Positions 19,055 through 28,329 are shown, counted from the first letter of the stretch. The stretch is 64,000 nt of DNA from Rhodospirillaceae bacterium (GCA_018665815.1 JABJBP010000130.1:1-64000); one strand, 5' to 3'. Numbers and translations are program-made. Notes: generated by a model from the letters alone, not told the origin.

Positions 19055-19940
19055 TCACGGTCCAAATTCGCGCAATGCTTCGCCGACCCGTGTGATCACG
19101 CCAGCCCAATCACCGATCTCAGTTTGCCGGAATAGCCGCATGGTCGGGTACCAAGGACTGTCGTCACGCTCCAGCAGCCAGCGCCAATCGGGATCGAAAC
19201 ACAGCAGTGCCCAGACGGGCTTGTCGAGTGTGCTGGCGAGGTGGGCAACCGACGTGTCCACCGATATGATCAAATCGAGATGCTGCATAGCCGCTGCGGT
19301 GTCAGCGAAATCGGTGATCAAGGGGCTCAAGTCAGTGACGGCGTTGCCGAAAATCCCGACCGCTTCACCCGGGCGGCCCAGTTGTAGACTGTATAGCGAC
19401 AGATTAGGAATTTCGGTCAGCGGCCGCAGGAAATTGGCATCCATGGAACGGTTGTGATCATTCTTCTGGGCGGCATTGCCGGCCCAGGTTAGACCAATTC
19501 GCTGATGGGGGCCGGCGGCTATACGCTGCCCCCATCTGTCCGTTAATCCGGGGGGCGGAGCTAGAAAATTACCGCGGTCTGGAATTGTGTCCAATGTCGT
19601 GTTCAACAGGCGCGGTAAATCCATCAAAGAGGCATGGTAGTCAAAAGTTGGCGGGGATTGGTTTTCCACAATTAGGATGTCGGTATAGTCGCCGTACTCC
19701 AGCAATCGGCGTAAATTTTCCGGTGCCTCAAAAATGACTTGAGCGCCCTGTGCTTTTAAAAGCCCTAGGTAGCGCGCAAATTGAATGGTGTCACTTGAGC
19801 CTTGCTCCGCGTAGACAAAAATTGTTTTCTCACTGAGCGCACCGCCGTTCCAAATTGGTTGGTCGTATTTACGTGGCCGTAACGGACGGTCGGTTAATTT
19901 CCATCGCCACCCATAATTGTTCCAACCGTTCGTGAAATCC
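19055..19940 (-). pseudogene. GT9/OGT-like glycosyltransferase half of a frameshifted TPR protein
   Basis: From about 19940 down to 19055 the minus strand stays open and reads DFTNGWNNYGWRWKL, then AEQGSSDTIQFARYL, RIGLTWAGNAAQKNDHNRS and LIISVDTSVAHLASTLDKPV. These are the hallmarks of the glycosyltransferase domain that normally follows TPR repeats in one polypeptide. There is no good start codon; the closest TTG (19705) falls inside the domain. It continues from the TPR gene if one G is added to the five-G run at 19939-19943. The acceptor of the intact enzyme is unknown. Confidence 0.85.
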
Positions 19941-20829
19941 CCCTTAACAATTGCAGAAGGCCCAGATTGTTGTGGGCTTCGGGGTAATCCGGCTGATGGG
20001 CAAGGGCGTTCTGAAAACTGCTGATCGCCTCGTCGAGCCTGCCCAAATCCTTGAACACATTACCTAGGTTATAGTGGGCTTGGGCGTATTCAGGTGAGAT
20101 TTCCAAGGCCTTTTGGAAGCTGGCGACGGCATTGTCCGGCCGTCCCATGTTCTGCAAGGCATTGCCCATGCCCAGGTTGCTGTGTGCTTCGGCAAATTCT
20201 GGCGAGATCGCGAGCGCCTTGTTGAAGCTGTCGAGCGCGCTATCAGGTGTGCCCAAATCGACCAGCACATTGCCCAAATTATTGTGTGCCTCAGCGTAAT
20301 CGGGCTTCGCCTCCGTCGCCCGGCGGAAGCTGGCGGCGGCATCTTCCAGTCTGCCTAATTCCTTAAACACATTGCCGAGGTTGTTGTGGGCCGTGGCGTG
20401 GTCCGGCTTAATCTCAACTGCCTTTTGAAAACAACCGACAGCTTCTTCCGCCTTACCCTGGCCGGCCAGGGTATTGCCGAGGTTATAATGTGCATCGGCG
20501 TATTCGGGATTGACCCCGATGGCCCGGCGGTAACTGGCCATGGCGTCATCGAGCCGGCCCAATTCCTTAAGCGCGGCGCCCAGATTGTTGTGTGCGTCGG
20601 CGTAATCGGGGTGGACGGACACGGCCTTGGAAATGAGCTCCACCGCAACGTCGTTCTGGCCCACTTGATGGGCGATGACGCCGAGCAGATGCAACGCGAC
20701 CGGGTGATTGGGGGCGGTGTCCAGGACTTGCCGATAACCAGCCTCCGCTTCGGGCAAACGTCCGGCGCCATGATGGCCGACGGCGGACTCCAAGATATGT
20801 TGGATGGAGGGCGTTTCCGCATCGACCAT
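19894..20829 (-). CDS. Tetratricopeptide-repeat protein (5' part of a frameshifted TPR-glycosyltransferase)
   Basis: About eight tandem 34-residue TPR units of the AEAHNNLGNVLVDLG type run from residue 20 to the end. Translation leaves the original frame at the G5 run (19939-19943) and stops after 15 altered residues at 19894. I take the ATG at 20829 as start, 40 bases after the senA stop; an in-frame ATG at 20916 would overlap senA. The repeats normally form a protein-binding superhelix next to a catalytic glycosyltransferase domain. Same strand and close spacing suggest co-transcription with senA. Confidence 0.8.
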   Translation of the reverse strand: MVDAETPSIQHILESAVGHHGAGRLPEAEAGYRQVLDTAPNHPVALHLLGVIAHQVGQNDVAVELISKAVSVHPDYADAHNNLGAALKELGRLDDAMASYRRAIGVNPEYADAHYNLGNTLAGQGKAEEAVGCFQKAVEIKPDHATAHNNLGNVFKELGRLEDAAASFRRATEAKPDYAEAHNNLGNVLVDLGTPDSALDSFNKALAISPEFAEAHSNLGMGNALQNMGRPDNAVASFQKALEISPEYAQAHYNLGNVFKDLGRLDEAISSFQNALAHQPDYPEAHNNLGLLQLLRGISRTVGTIMGGDGN

Positions 20830-20869
20830 GATTGTACCTATGTCTTCATCCCGGTCTTCATCCGTGGCT

Positions 20870-22204
20870 TCAACTTGGCGCCTCATTCCGGCAAACCCGG
20901 AAACCGCTGTACACATTCCAGCGGTCGGGGTGAAAATAATTCCGGTAGGTGCCGTGCATCATCCGCGATCGCGTCGTCCAACCGCCACCGCGCAGCACTT
21001 TGGTTTCGCCAAACAGCATCGTCGAATAATCCGTATAAGTATCAGCCGAAAATTCCGGGAATGGATTAAAGGTATCGGCTGTCCACTCCCAGACATTACC
21101 CAGCATCTGGCGGCATCCGAACGCGCTGTCGCCGTCGGGCAAAGCCGCGACGTCAATGGCGCCCAAGGCGCGGCCATCCAAATTGGCGTGATTAGGTGTC
21201 GGCGGTGTATCACCCCACGGGTAGCGGCGTTTAGTGGCGGCCAGCGTGCCATTGGCAGTGGGCTGGCCTAATGCCGCAACCTCCCATTCGATTTCAGTCG
21301 GCAGTCGCACGCCGGCCCAACGGCAATAGGCCTCGGCTTCAAACCAAGTGACATGGATGACGGGTTCGTGGTCGGGCAGGGCGATATCTTGCTCAAAGCG
21401 CCGCATTCGCCATTCGCCCGGCCCGTCTTCAACCCAGTACCCGGGGTGTTTGATGGCCCGATCATTGCGCCATTTAATACCTTCATCAGACCACAAGTCA
21501 TCGCGCGTGTAGCCATCGTCGGCGACAAACGCGGCAAACTCGGCATTGGTGATGGGGGCCTTGGCGATAGAGAAGGGCGCGACCTTCACTTCGTGGGCGT
21601 ATTTTTCATTGTCGAACAGGAAGGGTGCTGATTTCGGTGCGCCCAGCATGAAGGTACCGCCAGGGATATTGACAAATCCTGGGTGCGGTCCGGCGTTTCG
21701 TTCTTCGGACACATCGGCGGCGACGGTCAGTATGGGGGTTGGGTAGGCCAAAGTCTGGCGGGCCCAGAGGAAAGCTTCGGTGTGCATGTCTTCGTGAAAG
21801 ACGCCGAATTGATAGATAAAACTGTCTTGTTCGCTGGCGAAGTTATCGTCCGATATGTCGCCCAGGCGTTCGATCAGTACGTCGAAGACGCCCTGCATAT
21901 ACGCCAGCGTGTCGTCCAGGCTGAGTAACGGTAAGTCCCAGCGGGTATCGTGAGCAATGGAAATGGAATCGTAAAGCTCATCAGCTTTCGGACCCAGAAG
22001 GCTGTCGCGGCCATACAATTCGCGCAGGATGAAATATTCGTAGAAATAGGCGACGTGACCGATTTCCCAGCGCAGCGGATTGACCGTGCGAATTTTTGGC
22101 CCCATCAATTGATCGTCGCTGAGGCCCGACACAAGTTCGAGTGTGCGGGACCGTGCGTCTTGCATCATCGCGGCTAAGTGTGCGGTAGTAACGGGAACAG
22201 TCAT
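20870..22204 (-). CDS. senA: EgtB-like sulfoxide/selenoxide synthase, probable SenA (selenoneine synthesis)
   Basis: A 444-residue non-haem iron enzyme. The N-terminal DinB-like domain has WEIGHVAYF near residue 48 and the metal-binding H-x3-H-x-E (HEDMHTE) near residue 137. The C-terminal formylglycine-generating-type domain has NIPGGTFMLGA, GNVWEWTADTF and LRGGGWTTR. Alone it would be called EgtB (ergothioneine). Adjacent senB and selD make the selenium version, SenA, more likely: it joins a selenosugar to hercynine by oxidative C-Se bond formation. No egtD-like hercynine synthase is visible here. Only 35 bases separate it from divergent senB. Confidence 0.82.
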   Translation of the reverse strand: MTVPVTTAHLAAMMQDARSRTLELVSGLSDDQLMGPKIRTVNPLRWEIGHVAYFYEYFILRELYGRDSLLGPKADELYDSISIAHDTRWDLPLLSLDDTLAYMQGVFDVLIERLGDISDDNFASEQDSFIYQFGVFHEDMHTEAFLWARQTLAYPTPILTVAADVSEERNAGPHPGFVNIPGGTFMLGAPKSAPFLFDNEKYAHEVKVAPFSIAKAPITNAEFAAFVADDGYTRDDLWSDEGIKWRNDRAIKHPGYWVEDGPGEWRMRRFEQDIALPDHEPVIHVTWFEAEAYCRWAGVRLPTEIEWEVAALGQPTANGTLAATKRRYPWGDTPPTPNHANLDGRALGAIDVAALPDGDSAFGCRQMLGNVWEWTADTFNPFPEFSADTYTDYSTMLFGETKVLRGGGWTTRSRMMHGTYRNYFHPDRWNVYSGFRVCRNEAPS

Positions 22205-22239
22205 CGGAGTCTTTCGGTGTTACGCGACGGAACGATAGC

Positions 22240-23193
22240 ATGAAAATTAGCCTGATAACGCCGGCCAAGAAACACTCGAAGAACGGCAATCGTGCGTCGG
22301 CGTTGCGCTGGGCCGGATTTCTGCGCGATCAAGGTCATCGGGTGCGGATCGATGTCGATTACACCGGCGAGCCCGCGGACCTGATGATTGCGTTGCATGC
22401 ATGGCGTAGCGCCGATGCCATATTGCGTTACCGTGAGCGATTTCCGGGCGGGCCACTAATCGTGGCGCTTGGTGGCACCGACGTGAACACGTTCTTGAAG
22501 ACCGATCCCGATGTCACGCTGCGCTCAATGCAAATGGCCGACGCCATGGTCTGTCTACATGACTTGATTGCCCAGGAATTGCCCAAACGATTGCGCAATA
22601 AACTGCACGTAGTTCGGCAATCAGCAGAGGCCTTGCCGGTTCGCCGGAACCCCGGCGGGCGGCATTTTGATGTCTGCGTCGTCGGCCACCTACGCGAAGA
22701 AAAGGATCCCTACCGCGCCGCACTGGCAGCGAGGTTGGTGCCGGAGGCGTCGAAGCTTCGGGTTATTCATTTTGGTAAAGCGCACAGCGAGGAATGGGCG
22801 GAACGCGCGCGGGCCGAAATGGTGGCAAGCCCCCGCTATATTTGGAAAGGCGAGGTGCCGCGCTGGCGGGTCCGCCGCGAATTTGTCCGGACCCGTTTGA
22901 TGGTCATCAGTTCCAATCAGGAAGGCGGTGCGAACGTGGTGTCCGAAGCCGTCGTCGCCGGAGTGCCAGTGATTGCATCAGACATTGCCGGCAATATCGG
23001 CCTGCTGGGTCTGGATTATGAAGGCTACTATCCTGTCCGAGATGCCGATGCGCTGGCCGTGCAATTGCACCGCGCCGAGGTCGAGGATAGTTATTTGCGG
23101 TCTTTGGAAGTCCAGTGTGAAAAATTAAGATCGGGCTTCACGCCGGCCCGCGAGGCCGCGGGTTGGAAAAAGGTGATCGCCACCGTCACTTAA
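22240..23193 (+). CDS. senB: Selenosugar synthase SenB (GT4-like)
   Basis: A 317-residue GT-B protein. The N-terminal block KISLITPAKKHSKNGNR and the arginine-rich middle fit the small glycosyltransferase family that includes SenB. The C-terminal EGGANVVSE (E-x7-E) and AGVPVIASDIAGNIGLLG are the donor site. Published work on selenoneine shows SenB using selenophosphate and a UDP-sugar to form a selenosugar. Assignment here rests on family resemblance plus position between an EgtB-like gene and selD. Its stop lies one base from the selD stop. Confidence 0.85.
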   Translation: MKISLITPAKKHSKNGNRASALRWAGFLRDQGHRVRIDVDYTGEPADLMIALHAWRSADAILRYRERFPGGPLIVALGGTDVNTFLKTDPDVTLRSMQMADAMVCLHDLIAQELPKRLRNKLHVVRQSAEALPVRRNPGGRHFDVCVVGHLREEKDPYRAALAARLVPEASKLRVIHFGKAHSEEWAERARAEMVASPRYIWKGEVPRWRVRREFVRTRLMVISSNQEGGANVVSEAVVAGVPVIASDIAGNIGLLGLDYEGYYPVRDADALAVQLHRAEVEDSYLRSLEVQCEKLRSGFTPAREAAGWKKVIATVT

Positions 23194-23194
23194 A

Positions 23195-25462
23195 TTAGGG
23201 GGCCAAGGTTACCGGTTCCAGATGCTCGCTCTCAGCACTCACCGTGCCGATGACGCAGGCGTGCCCGTAACCGGCGGCTTTAAGCGCGGCCAGACACGCA
23301 TCGGCGTTGGCTGCGGGTAGACTGGCCAGTAGCCCGCCCGATGTTTGTGGGTCGAACATCAAGGGGTAAAGCGGGCTTTTTGTCGCGTCCTCCATATTGC
23401 GGATCGCGCGCCGGAGCCGAACGTTCGCCGGTTGCAGACTGGATAGAATACCGAGTGCAATGGTGTCCAGTGCGCCGTCCATTACCGGCAAGGCGTCCAG
23501 GTTAATCGCCACATCGACGCCCGACGGGCGGATCATTTCAACCATGTGCCCCAGCAATCCAAACCCGGTGATATCGGTGCATGCCGTCGCCCCGTGCGCA
23601 TAAACCGCCTCGGCTGCCAGCCGGTTCGATTGGACCATCGATGCCAACGCACCTTCGATCCAGCGGCCTTTGGCTTTTTGTTGCATGTCGGCAGCGAACA
23701 GCGTGCCAGTGCCCAGTGGCTTGGTCAGGATCAACACGTTGCCGGGCATCATGCCGGCTTTGCGCAATATTTTTTCCTTCGGCGCAAACCCGTTGACGGA
23801 AAACCCAAGCGCCAGTTCGGCACCTTCGCTGGTGTGCCCGCCGACCAACGCCGCGTCGGCGTCGTTCAATACCTCTATGGCGCCCGACATCAACTGATGC
23901 AGGGTGTCTTCGACCTTGCGCTCAATACCATAAGGCACTGTGGCAATGGCCAAGGCCGACTGGGCTTGTGCGCCCATGGCAAATATATCGCTGAGGCTGT
24001 GGTTGGCGGAGACTTGTCCAAAGATATAGGGATCATCAATGAAAGATCGAAAATAATCGACCGTGTGGACCATCACATGCCCCGCCGGCACCTCGGCGAC
24101 CGCCGCGTCATCGGGTTCGTGCAGGCCGATCAGGATATCATCGCGGGGCGCGGGTTTGAGTTCCGAAATTGCGCGGCTCAGCACCGTCGCACCGACTTTC
24201 GCACCGCAGCCGCCACATCGCATGGCGATGGCGGAGATTTCTTTCAGGGTATCAGCGTCCGCCAAGCCGGGGTCGAAGGCGGTCGGGGCGTCTTCCTCCA
24301 TTTCCGGGAGGTCGGAGTACTTGTCCATCCAGCGGCGGTCGATCCAATCTTTCCACTTCCAGATCCACGCACCTTCCATTGCCCAGTTGGCTTTTGTTGC
24401 GACGGCGAATTTGTCGCCAGTGCTAACCAAGGCAAGGATCGTGCGCTGCGGAGAGAATGGTTTTAAGGGTTGGTTGGAGAGTGCGCGGCGCAGGTTCTCG
24501 CTTAAGGGCTTACCCTGACGGACCGCAAATACACCGGCCTTGGGGCGTGGATGATTGACCACGGCAGCGATATCACCGGCGGCAAAGACACCGTCGTGGG
24601 ATGTGGATTGTAGCGCATCGCTGACGGTAATGAAGCCGTCCGCGTCGACGTCCAGGCCGCACTGTTTCAACCAATCGGGCGCGCTGGCACCAGTCACCCA
24701 CAAGATTTCATCAAGGTTGATATCAGTGCCGTCGGAAAGCGTGATGCCGCCGTTGCTGGCCCGTGCCGCGCCGGCGCCCTGGTAAACGTGAATGCCGCGC
24801 TCATTCATCACCTGCTCAAATCGCTGCCCGACACCTTCAGGGAATGCCGGCATAATGCGTTCTGACTGGCTGATGAGATGCAGGCTGAGTTCTTCTGAGC
24901 TGCGTCCAAGTTCGTCCAGTATGCCCCGGAGCCTGAATTGAATGGCCAACAACAGTTCAACACCGGCAGCACCCGCACCGACAACGCCGATACGGTGCGG
25001 CCCGGATTTTTCCAAAATCCGTTCAACGAGCCCATGCCATTTGTCGACAAAGCGGTTAATCGGTTTGACCGGGGTCGCGAATTCGGCAGCGCCGGGGACA
25101 TTGCTGATTTCCGGCCGTGACCCGATGTTGATCGACAAAAGATCATAGGCAACGGGGGGGCGGCCGTCGCACCGCACTAACTTATTTTCAAAATCAATGC
25201 CGATGGCTTCGGCCTGATAGAGCCGGGCACCGGCGAATCGGCAAAGCGGGCGCAAATCGACATGCGCCTCATCATAGCTGTAGTGACCGGCCACGTAGCC
25301 CGGCAGCATGCCGGAATAAGGTGTGTGGACATCGCGCGCGATCATTGTCAGGCGCACACCGGGCACCGGTTTCATGCCGAAACTCTTCAGCACGGCCACG
25401 TGGGAATGCCCGCCGCCGATAAGCACGAGGTCTTTGAGAACGGGATCGGCGCTGGATTTCAT
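23195..25462 (-). CDS. selD: Selenide, water dikinase fused to NADH-dehydrogenase-like domain (SelD/SenC)
   Basis: A 755-residue fusion. Residues 1-370 are a pyridine nucleotide-disulfide oxidoreductase: LIGGGHSHVAVLKSF (FAD site), GVVGAGAAGVELLLA (NAD site), ITVSDALQSTSHDGVFAAGD. From about residue 405 it is a selenophosphate synthetase with RCGGCGAKVG, where a Cys, not selenocysteine, takes the catalytic place, then GLHEPDDAA and VGGHTSEGAELALG. It makes selenophosphate from selenide and ATP; the oxidoreductase half may supply reduced selenium. The ATG at 25462 is preferred over the preceding TTG. Next to senA/senB it is the SenC-equivalent. Confidence 0.9.
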   Translation of the reverse strand: MKSSADPVLKDLVLIGGGHSHVAVLKSFGMKPVPGVRLTMIARDVHTPYSGMLPGYVAGHYSYDEAHVDLRPLCRFAGARLYQAEAIGIDFENKLVRCDGRPPVAYDLLSINIGSRPEISNVPGAAEFATPVKPINRFVDKWHGLVERILEKSGPHRIGVVGAGAAGVELLLAIQFRLRGILDELGRSSEELSLHLISQSERIMPAFPEGVGQRFEQVMNERGIHVYQGAGAARASNGGITLSDGTDINLDEILWVTGASAPDWLKQCGLDVDADGFITVSDALQSTSHDGVFAAGDIAAVVNHPRPKAGVFAVRQGKPLSENLRRALSNQPLKPFSPQRTILALVSTGDKFAVATKANWAMEGAWIWKWKDWIDRRWMDKYSDLPEMEEDAPTAFDPGLADADTLKEISAIAMRCGGCGAKVGATVLSRAISELKPAPRDDILIGLHEPDDAAVAEVPAGHVMVHTVDYFRSFIDDPYIFGQVSANHSLSDIFAMGAQAQSALAIATVPYGIERKVEDTLHQLMSGAIEVLNDADAALVGGHTSEGAELALGFSVNGFAPKEKILRKAGMMPGNVLILTKPLGTGTLFAADMQQKAKGRWIEGALASMVQSNRLAAEAVYAHGATACTDITGFGLLGHMVEMIRPSGVDVAINLDALPVMDGALDTIALGILSSLQPANVRLRRAIRNMEDATKSPLYPLMFDPQTSGGLLASLPAANADACLAALKAAGYGHACVIGTVSAESEHLEPVTLAP

Positions 25463-25760
25463 CAAGGCGTTGCTATGCTCGTTCGGCGGCGCTGGGCGTA
25501 TTCTACTCTAGTGACGAATTTGCGCCATGGTATCCGCAACGACCGGGACTTGAAAACACTTGTGAAATGTCTCGCGTTGTTTTGATCGATGGTCGGGCAA
25601 TGGATTTTAAATTTGCTCCTAGATTTACATAAAAGCGGCCCTTTTTCAGGAGCCACTAATATCGTATCTCTGCATCATCGACAGCCATGCGCCAACCTGC
25701 GAAATATGACCGCAATTCACGACACCGAAATACGAAGACCGCCAACAAGGAGTATGAATA
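25463..25760. promoter_or_regulatory. Divergent intergenic region, selD / molybdopterin oxidoreductase
   Basis: About 298 bases separating two divergent genes. No gene with family resemblance is present. AAGGAG ends eight bases before the oxidoreductase ATG at 25761 and is its ribosome binding site. Promoters for both genes are expected here but I could not assign them. Confidence 0.5.
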
Positions 25761-27812
25761 ATGGACGCCAGCAGTGATACCCAGACCGTGCGGAGCGTTT
25801 GCCCGCTTGATTGCCCCGATACTTGCAGCCTGTCGGTGACGACGGCTGGTGGGGAGATTCTGGATGTCCGTGGCTCAACGGATAATCCCTATACGGCCGG
25901 CGTCGTCTGCACCAAAGTCACGCGGTCCTATCCGCAATTCGTACATGGCGACGGGCGCCTGACGCATCCCTTGCGCCGCATCGGTGAGAAAGGCGCCGGG
26001 GAATTTGAGCAAATTTCCTGGGATGACGCTTTGGATATTGTCCATGAGGGCTTTTCGAAAGCCATTGCCGCGCACGGGCCGCAGTCGGTAATGCCGTTCA
26101 ATTATGCAGGGCCGCACGGCGAACTGGCGGCGGGATCCATGGACCGGCGGTTTTTTTATAAAATTGGCGCGACCTTGCTGAACCGCGGCCCGCTCTGCGG
26201 CATCGTTCGGGGCACGGCATTCACGTCGCTGTTCGGCGATGCGCCGGGCATGGCGCCCGAACAGGCCCAGCATGCTGACTTGATTGTCGTTTGGGGCAAT
26301 AACGTCACAGTCTCGAACCTCCACCTGACGCGTGTCATCAAGGCGGCACGCGCAGACGGAGCGCGGCTGATTGTTATTGACCCGAAGCGCATAAAAATTG
26401 CCGAGCAGGCCGACCTGCACATGCATATCGAACCCGGCACCGACGTCGTATTGGCGATGGCTTTGGCGGCGGAATTGGAACGTCGGGGCGGCTTTGATGC
26501 GGCGTTCATTGCTGAATGGACTCAAGGTTTCGACGCCTATATGACCGAGGCGCGAAAGTACACGCCCGACCAGGTCACCGAAACTTGCGGCATCAGTCGC
26601 CAGAAATTCGACCGAATGGTCGATTGGTATCTGGCCGCCGAGCGTGTCGCGGTATCGGTGGGCAATGGCATTGAGCGCGGTCGCAGCGGTGGTTCGGGCT
26701 TGCGCGCCGCCATGGCTGTTCAGGCGCTGACCGGCAACTTTGGTCGCCTCGGCGCCGGGGTATTCGCGAAGCCCGGCTTCGCGTTTCCGAAAACCACCGA
26801 CAAACTGCAACGCCCCGACCTGATCCCTGAGGGCACGCGGATGTTTAACATCGTTGATGTGGCGAAGTTAATGCTGGATGAAACGCTCGATCCGCCGATT
26901 GCCGCGACGATGATCTATAACCACAACCCGGTGGCGACGCACCCCGACCAGAACCGCATGCGCCGAGCCTTGTCGCGCGATGATTTGTTCGTTGCCGGCT
27001 GCGACGTGGTGATGACCGACAGTTTAGCCTACGCCGACGTGATTTTGCCGGCGGCCAGCCATTTTGAGATCAACGATCTCTACGGCGCCTATGGCCACAG
27101 CTATCTGCAACGCGCCGAGCCGGTCATTCCGTGTGTCGGCGAAGCCCTGCCGAACACCGAAATATTTCGCAGGTTGGCGGCCCGGTTCGGCTTTGATGAC
27201 CCGATGTTCAAAGACGATGACGCGGCCTTGATGAATGCCGCCGTCGACGGAGATGATCCTAGGCTTGGCGGCCACAAACCCAGCGAAATTCCTCTTGATA
27301 AGGCGATCTTGATTGACGCCGGCGGTGGTGAGCCGATGGTTTTGTGCAAGAATCATGAGCCGAAAACGCCGTCGGGAAAAATTGAATTGTTCAGCCAAGA
27401 CCTGGAAGACCGTTTCGGTTATGGCTTGCCACGGTTTGAACCCGTAACCCGCGACCGGCCGTTCTCGATCATTTCGCCGTCGTCCTCGAAACGCACGAAC
27501 GCGACCTTTGGTGGCTGCCAAGATTCGCAAGGTTTGGAAGTTTGCGAGATCAGTCCTGCTGATGCCAAGTCGCTTGATGTTGCCGATGACGATACCTTGA
27601 AGATATCGAACGCACAGGGCGAGGTGTTGTTGAAAGCCCGTGTCTCGGACGCCGTCCGCCCTGGCGTGCTCTACAGCCCGAAAGGCACTTGGTTGGCGAC
27701 GAGCGAGACCAACCAGACCGTCAACGCGCTGATCTCATCGGAAATCCGCACCGATATTGAAGACGGCGCGTGCTACAACGAAACCTTCGTCGATATCGCC
27801 AAACTCGCCTAG
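25761..27812 (+). CDS. Molybdopterin-dependent oxidoreductase with N-terminal 4Fe-4S site (formate dehydrogenase/BisC family)
   Basis: A 683-residue enzyme. Cys14, Cys18, Cys22 and Cys50 (CPLDCPDTC ... VVCTK) form the N-terminal 4Fe-4S motif. Segments such as ISWDDALDIV, VWGNNVTVSNLHL and VIDPKRIKIAEQADLHM bind the bis-MGD cofactor, and the C-terminal 130 residues (PSGKIELFS, VSDAVRPGVLYSPKG) form the dinucleotide-binding cap. No Tat signal is present, so it should be cytoplasmic. Substrate is unknown. It stands alone, without electron-transfer subunits. Confidence 0.87.
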   Translation: MDASSDTQTVRSVCPLDCPDTCSLSVTTAGGEILDVRGSTDNPYTAGVVCTKVTRSYPQFVHGDGRLTHPLRRIGEKGAGEFEQISWDDALDIVHEGFSKAIAAHGPQSVMPFNYAGPHGELAAGSMDRRFFYKIGATLLNRGPLCGIVRGTAFTSLFGDAPGMAPEQAQHADLIVVWGNNVTVSNLHLTRVIKAARADGARLIVIDPKRIKIAEQADLHMHIEPGTDVVLAMALAAELERRGGFDAAFIAEWTQGFDAYMTEARKYTPDQVTETCGISRQKFDRMVDWYLAAERVAVSVGNGIERGRSGGSGLRAAMAVQALTGNFGRLGAGVFAKPGFAFPKTTDKLQRPDLIPEGTRMFNIVDVAKLMLDETLDPPIAATMIYNHNPVATHPDQNRMRRALSRDDLFVAGCDVVMTDSLAYADVILPAASHFEINDLYGAYGHSYLQRAEPVIPCVGEALPNTEIFRRLAARFGFDDPMFKDDDAALMNAAVDGDDPRLGGHKPSEIPLDKAILIDAGGGEPMVLCKNHEPKTPSGKIELFSQDLEDRFGYGLPRFEPVTRDRPFSIISPSSSKRTNATFGGCQDSQGLEVCEISPADAKSLDVADDDTLKISNAQGEVLLKARVSDAVRPGVLYSPKGTWLATSETNQTVNALISSEIRTDIEDGACYNETFVDIAKLA

Positions 27813-27846
27813 GGGATATCTCGGGGGAAATCTCGGGGGATATCTC
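27812..27846. repeat. Short GGGGATATCTC tandem repeat
   Basis: Three adjacent 11-12-base copies (27812-27822, 27823-27834, 27835-27846), the middle one with AAATC in place of ATATC, fill the gap between the convergent oxidoreductase and peroxiredoxin stops. GATATC in the outer copies is self-complementary, so a weak stem is possible. Probably slippage-derived spacer or a weak bidirectional 3' structure. Confidence 0.6.
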
Positions 27847-27849
27847 GAT

Positions 27850-28329
27850 CTAGAGTTCGTCGAGCATTCTCTCGGCGCTGGTTTCGCCAAAGCCGCCGTC
27901 CTCGAAATGCAGATGAGTGACGGTGCCGTCATCGACGATCATAGAAAACCGCTTGCATCGGGGCCCATAGCATTTGGCGCTGAGATCAACCTCGAGCCCG
28001 GCGGCGCGCGTGAAATTCAGTGCCCCGTCGCCGATCATCATCACCTTGTCGGCAGTGTTCTGGCTTTCGCCCCAGGCATGCATGACCCAGGGATCGTTCA
28101 CCGACAGGCAGACGATGGTGTCGATGCCCTTGGCGACCAGCGCGCCTGCGTTGCTGACGAAGCCCGGCAGATGCTTTGACGAACAGGTCTTGGTGAAAGC
28201 GCCGGGCAAGCCGAACAGCGCAACCTTCTTGCCGCTAAATATTTCAGCGATGGAAATCACGCCGGGGCCATCGTCAGTCATGATGCCGACATCGACGCTT
28301 GGCACCTTGTCGCCGGTTTGAATTGTCAT
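27850..28329 (-). CDS. Peroxiredoxin (Prx5/AhpE-like, redoxin domain)
   Basis: A 159-residue thioredoxin-fold peroxidase. The peroxidatic site is PGAFTKTCSSKHLPGF, with the T-x-x-C pattern of Prx5. Two more Cys near residue 120 (KCYGPRCKRF) could resolve the sulfenic acid. Start chosen at the ATG at 28329, preceded by AGGA; nine extra residues from an upstream start have no family match. It reduces hydrogen or organic peroxides in the cytoplasm, probably with glutathione or thioredoxin as donor. Single-gene unit, convergent with the oxidoreductase. Confidence 0.88.
   Translation of the reverse strand: MTIQTGDKVPSVDVGIMTDDGPGVISIAEIFSGKKVALFGLPGAFTKTCSSKHLPGFVSNAGALVAKGIDTIVCLSVNDPWVMHAWGESQNTADKVMMIGDGALNFTRAAGLEVDLSAKCYGPRCKRFSMIVDDGTVTHLHFEDGGFGETSAERMLDEL

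Noticed and set aside
23546-24466. Long open frame (306 codons) antisense to selD
   Set aside because: It has no domain resemblance and lies wholly within the conserved SelD coding sequence; GC-rich codon bias of the real gene keeps the opposite strand open.
25875-26810. 311-codon frame antisense to the molybdopterin oxidoreductase
   Set aside because: Arg/Asn/Gln-rich shadow with no motif; the forward frame contains the Fe-S and cofactor signatures.
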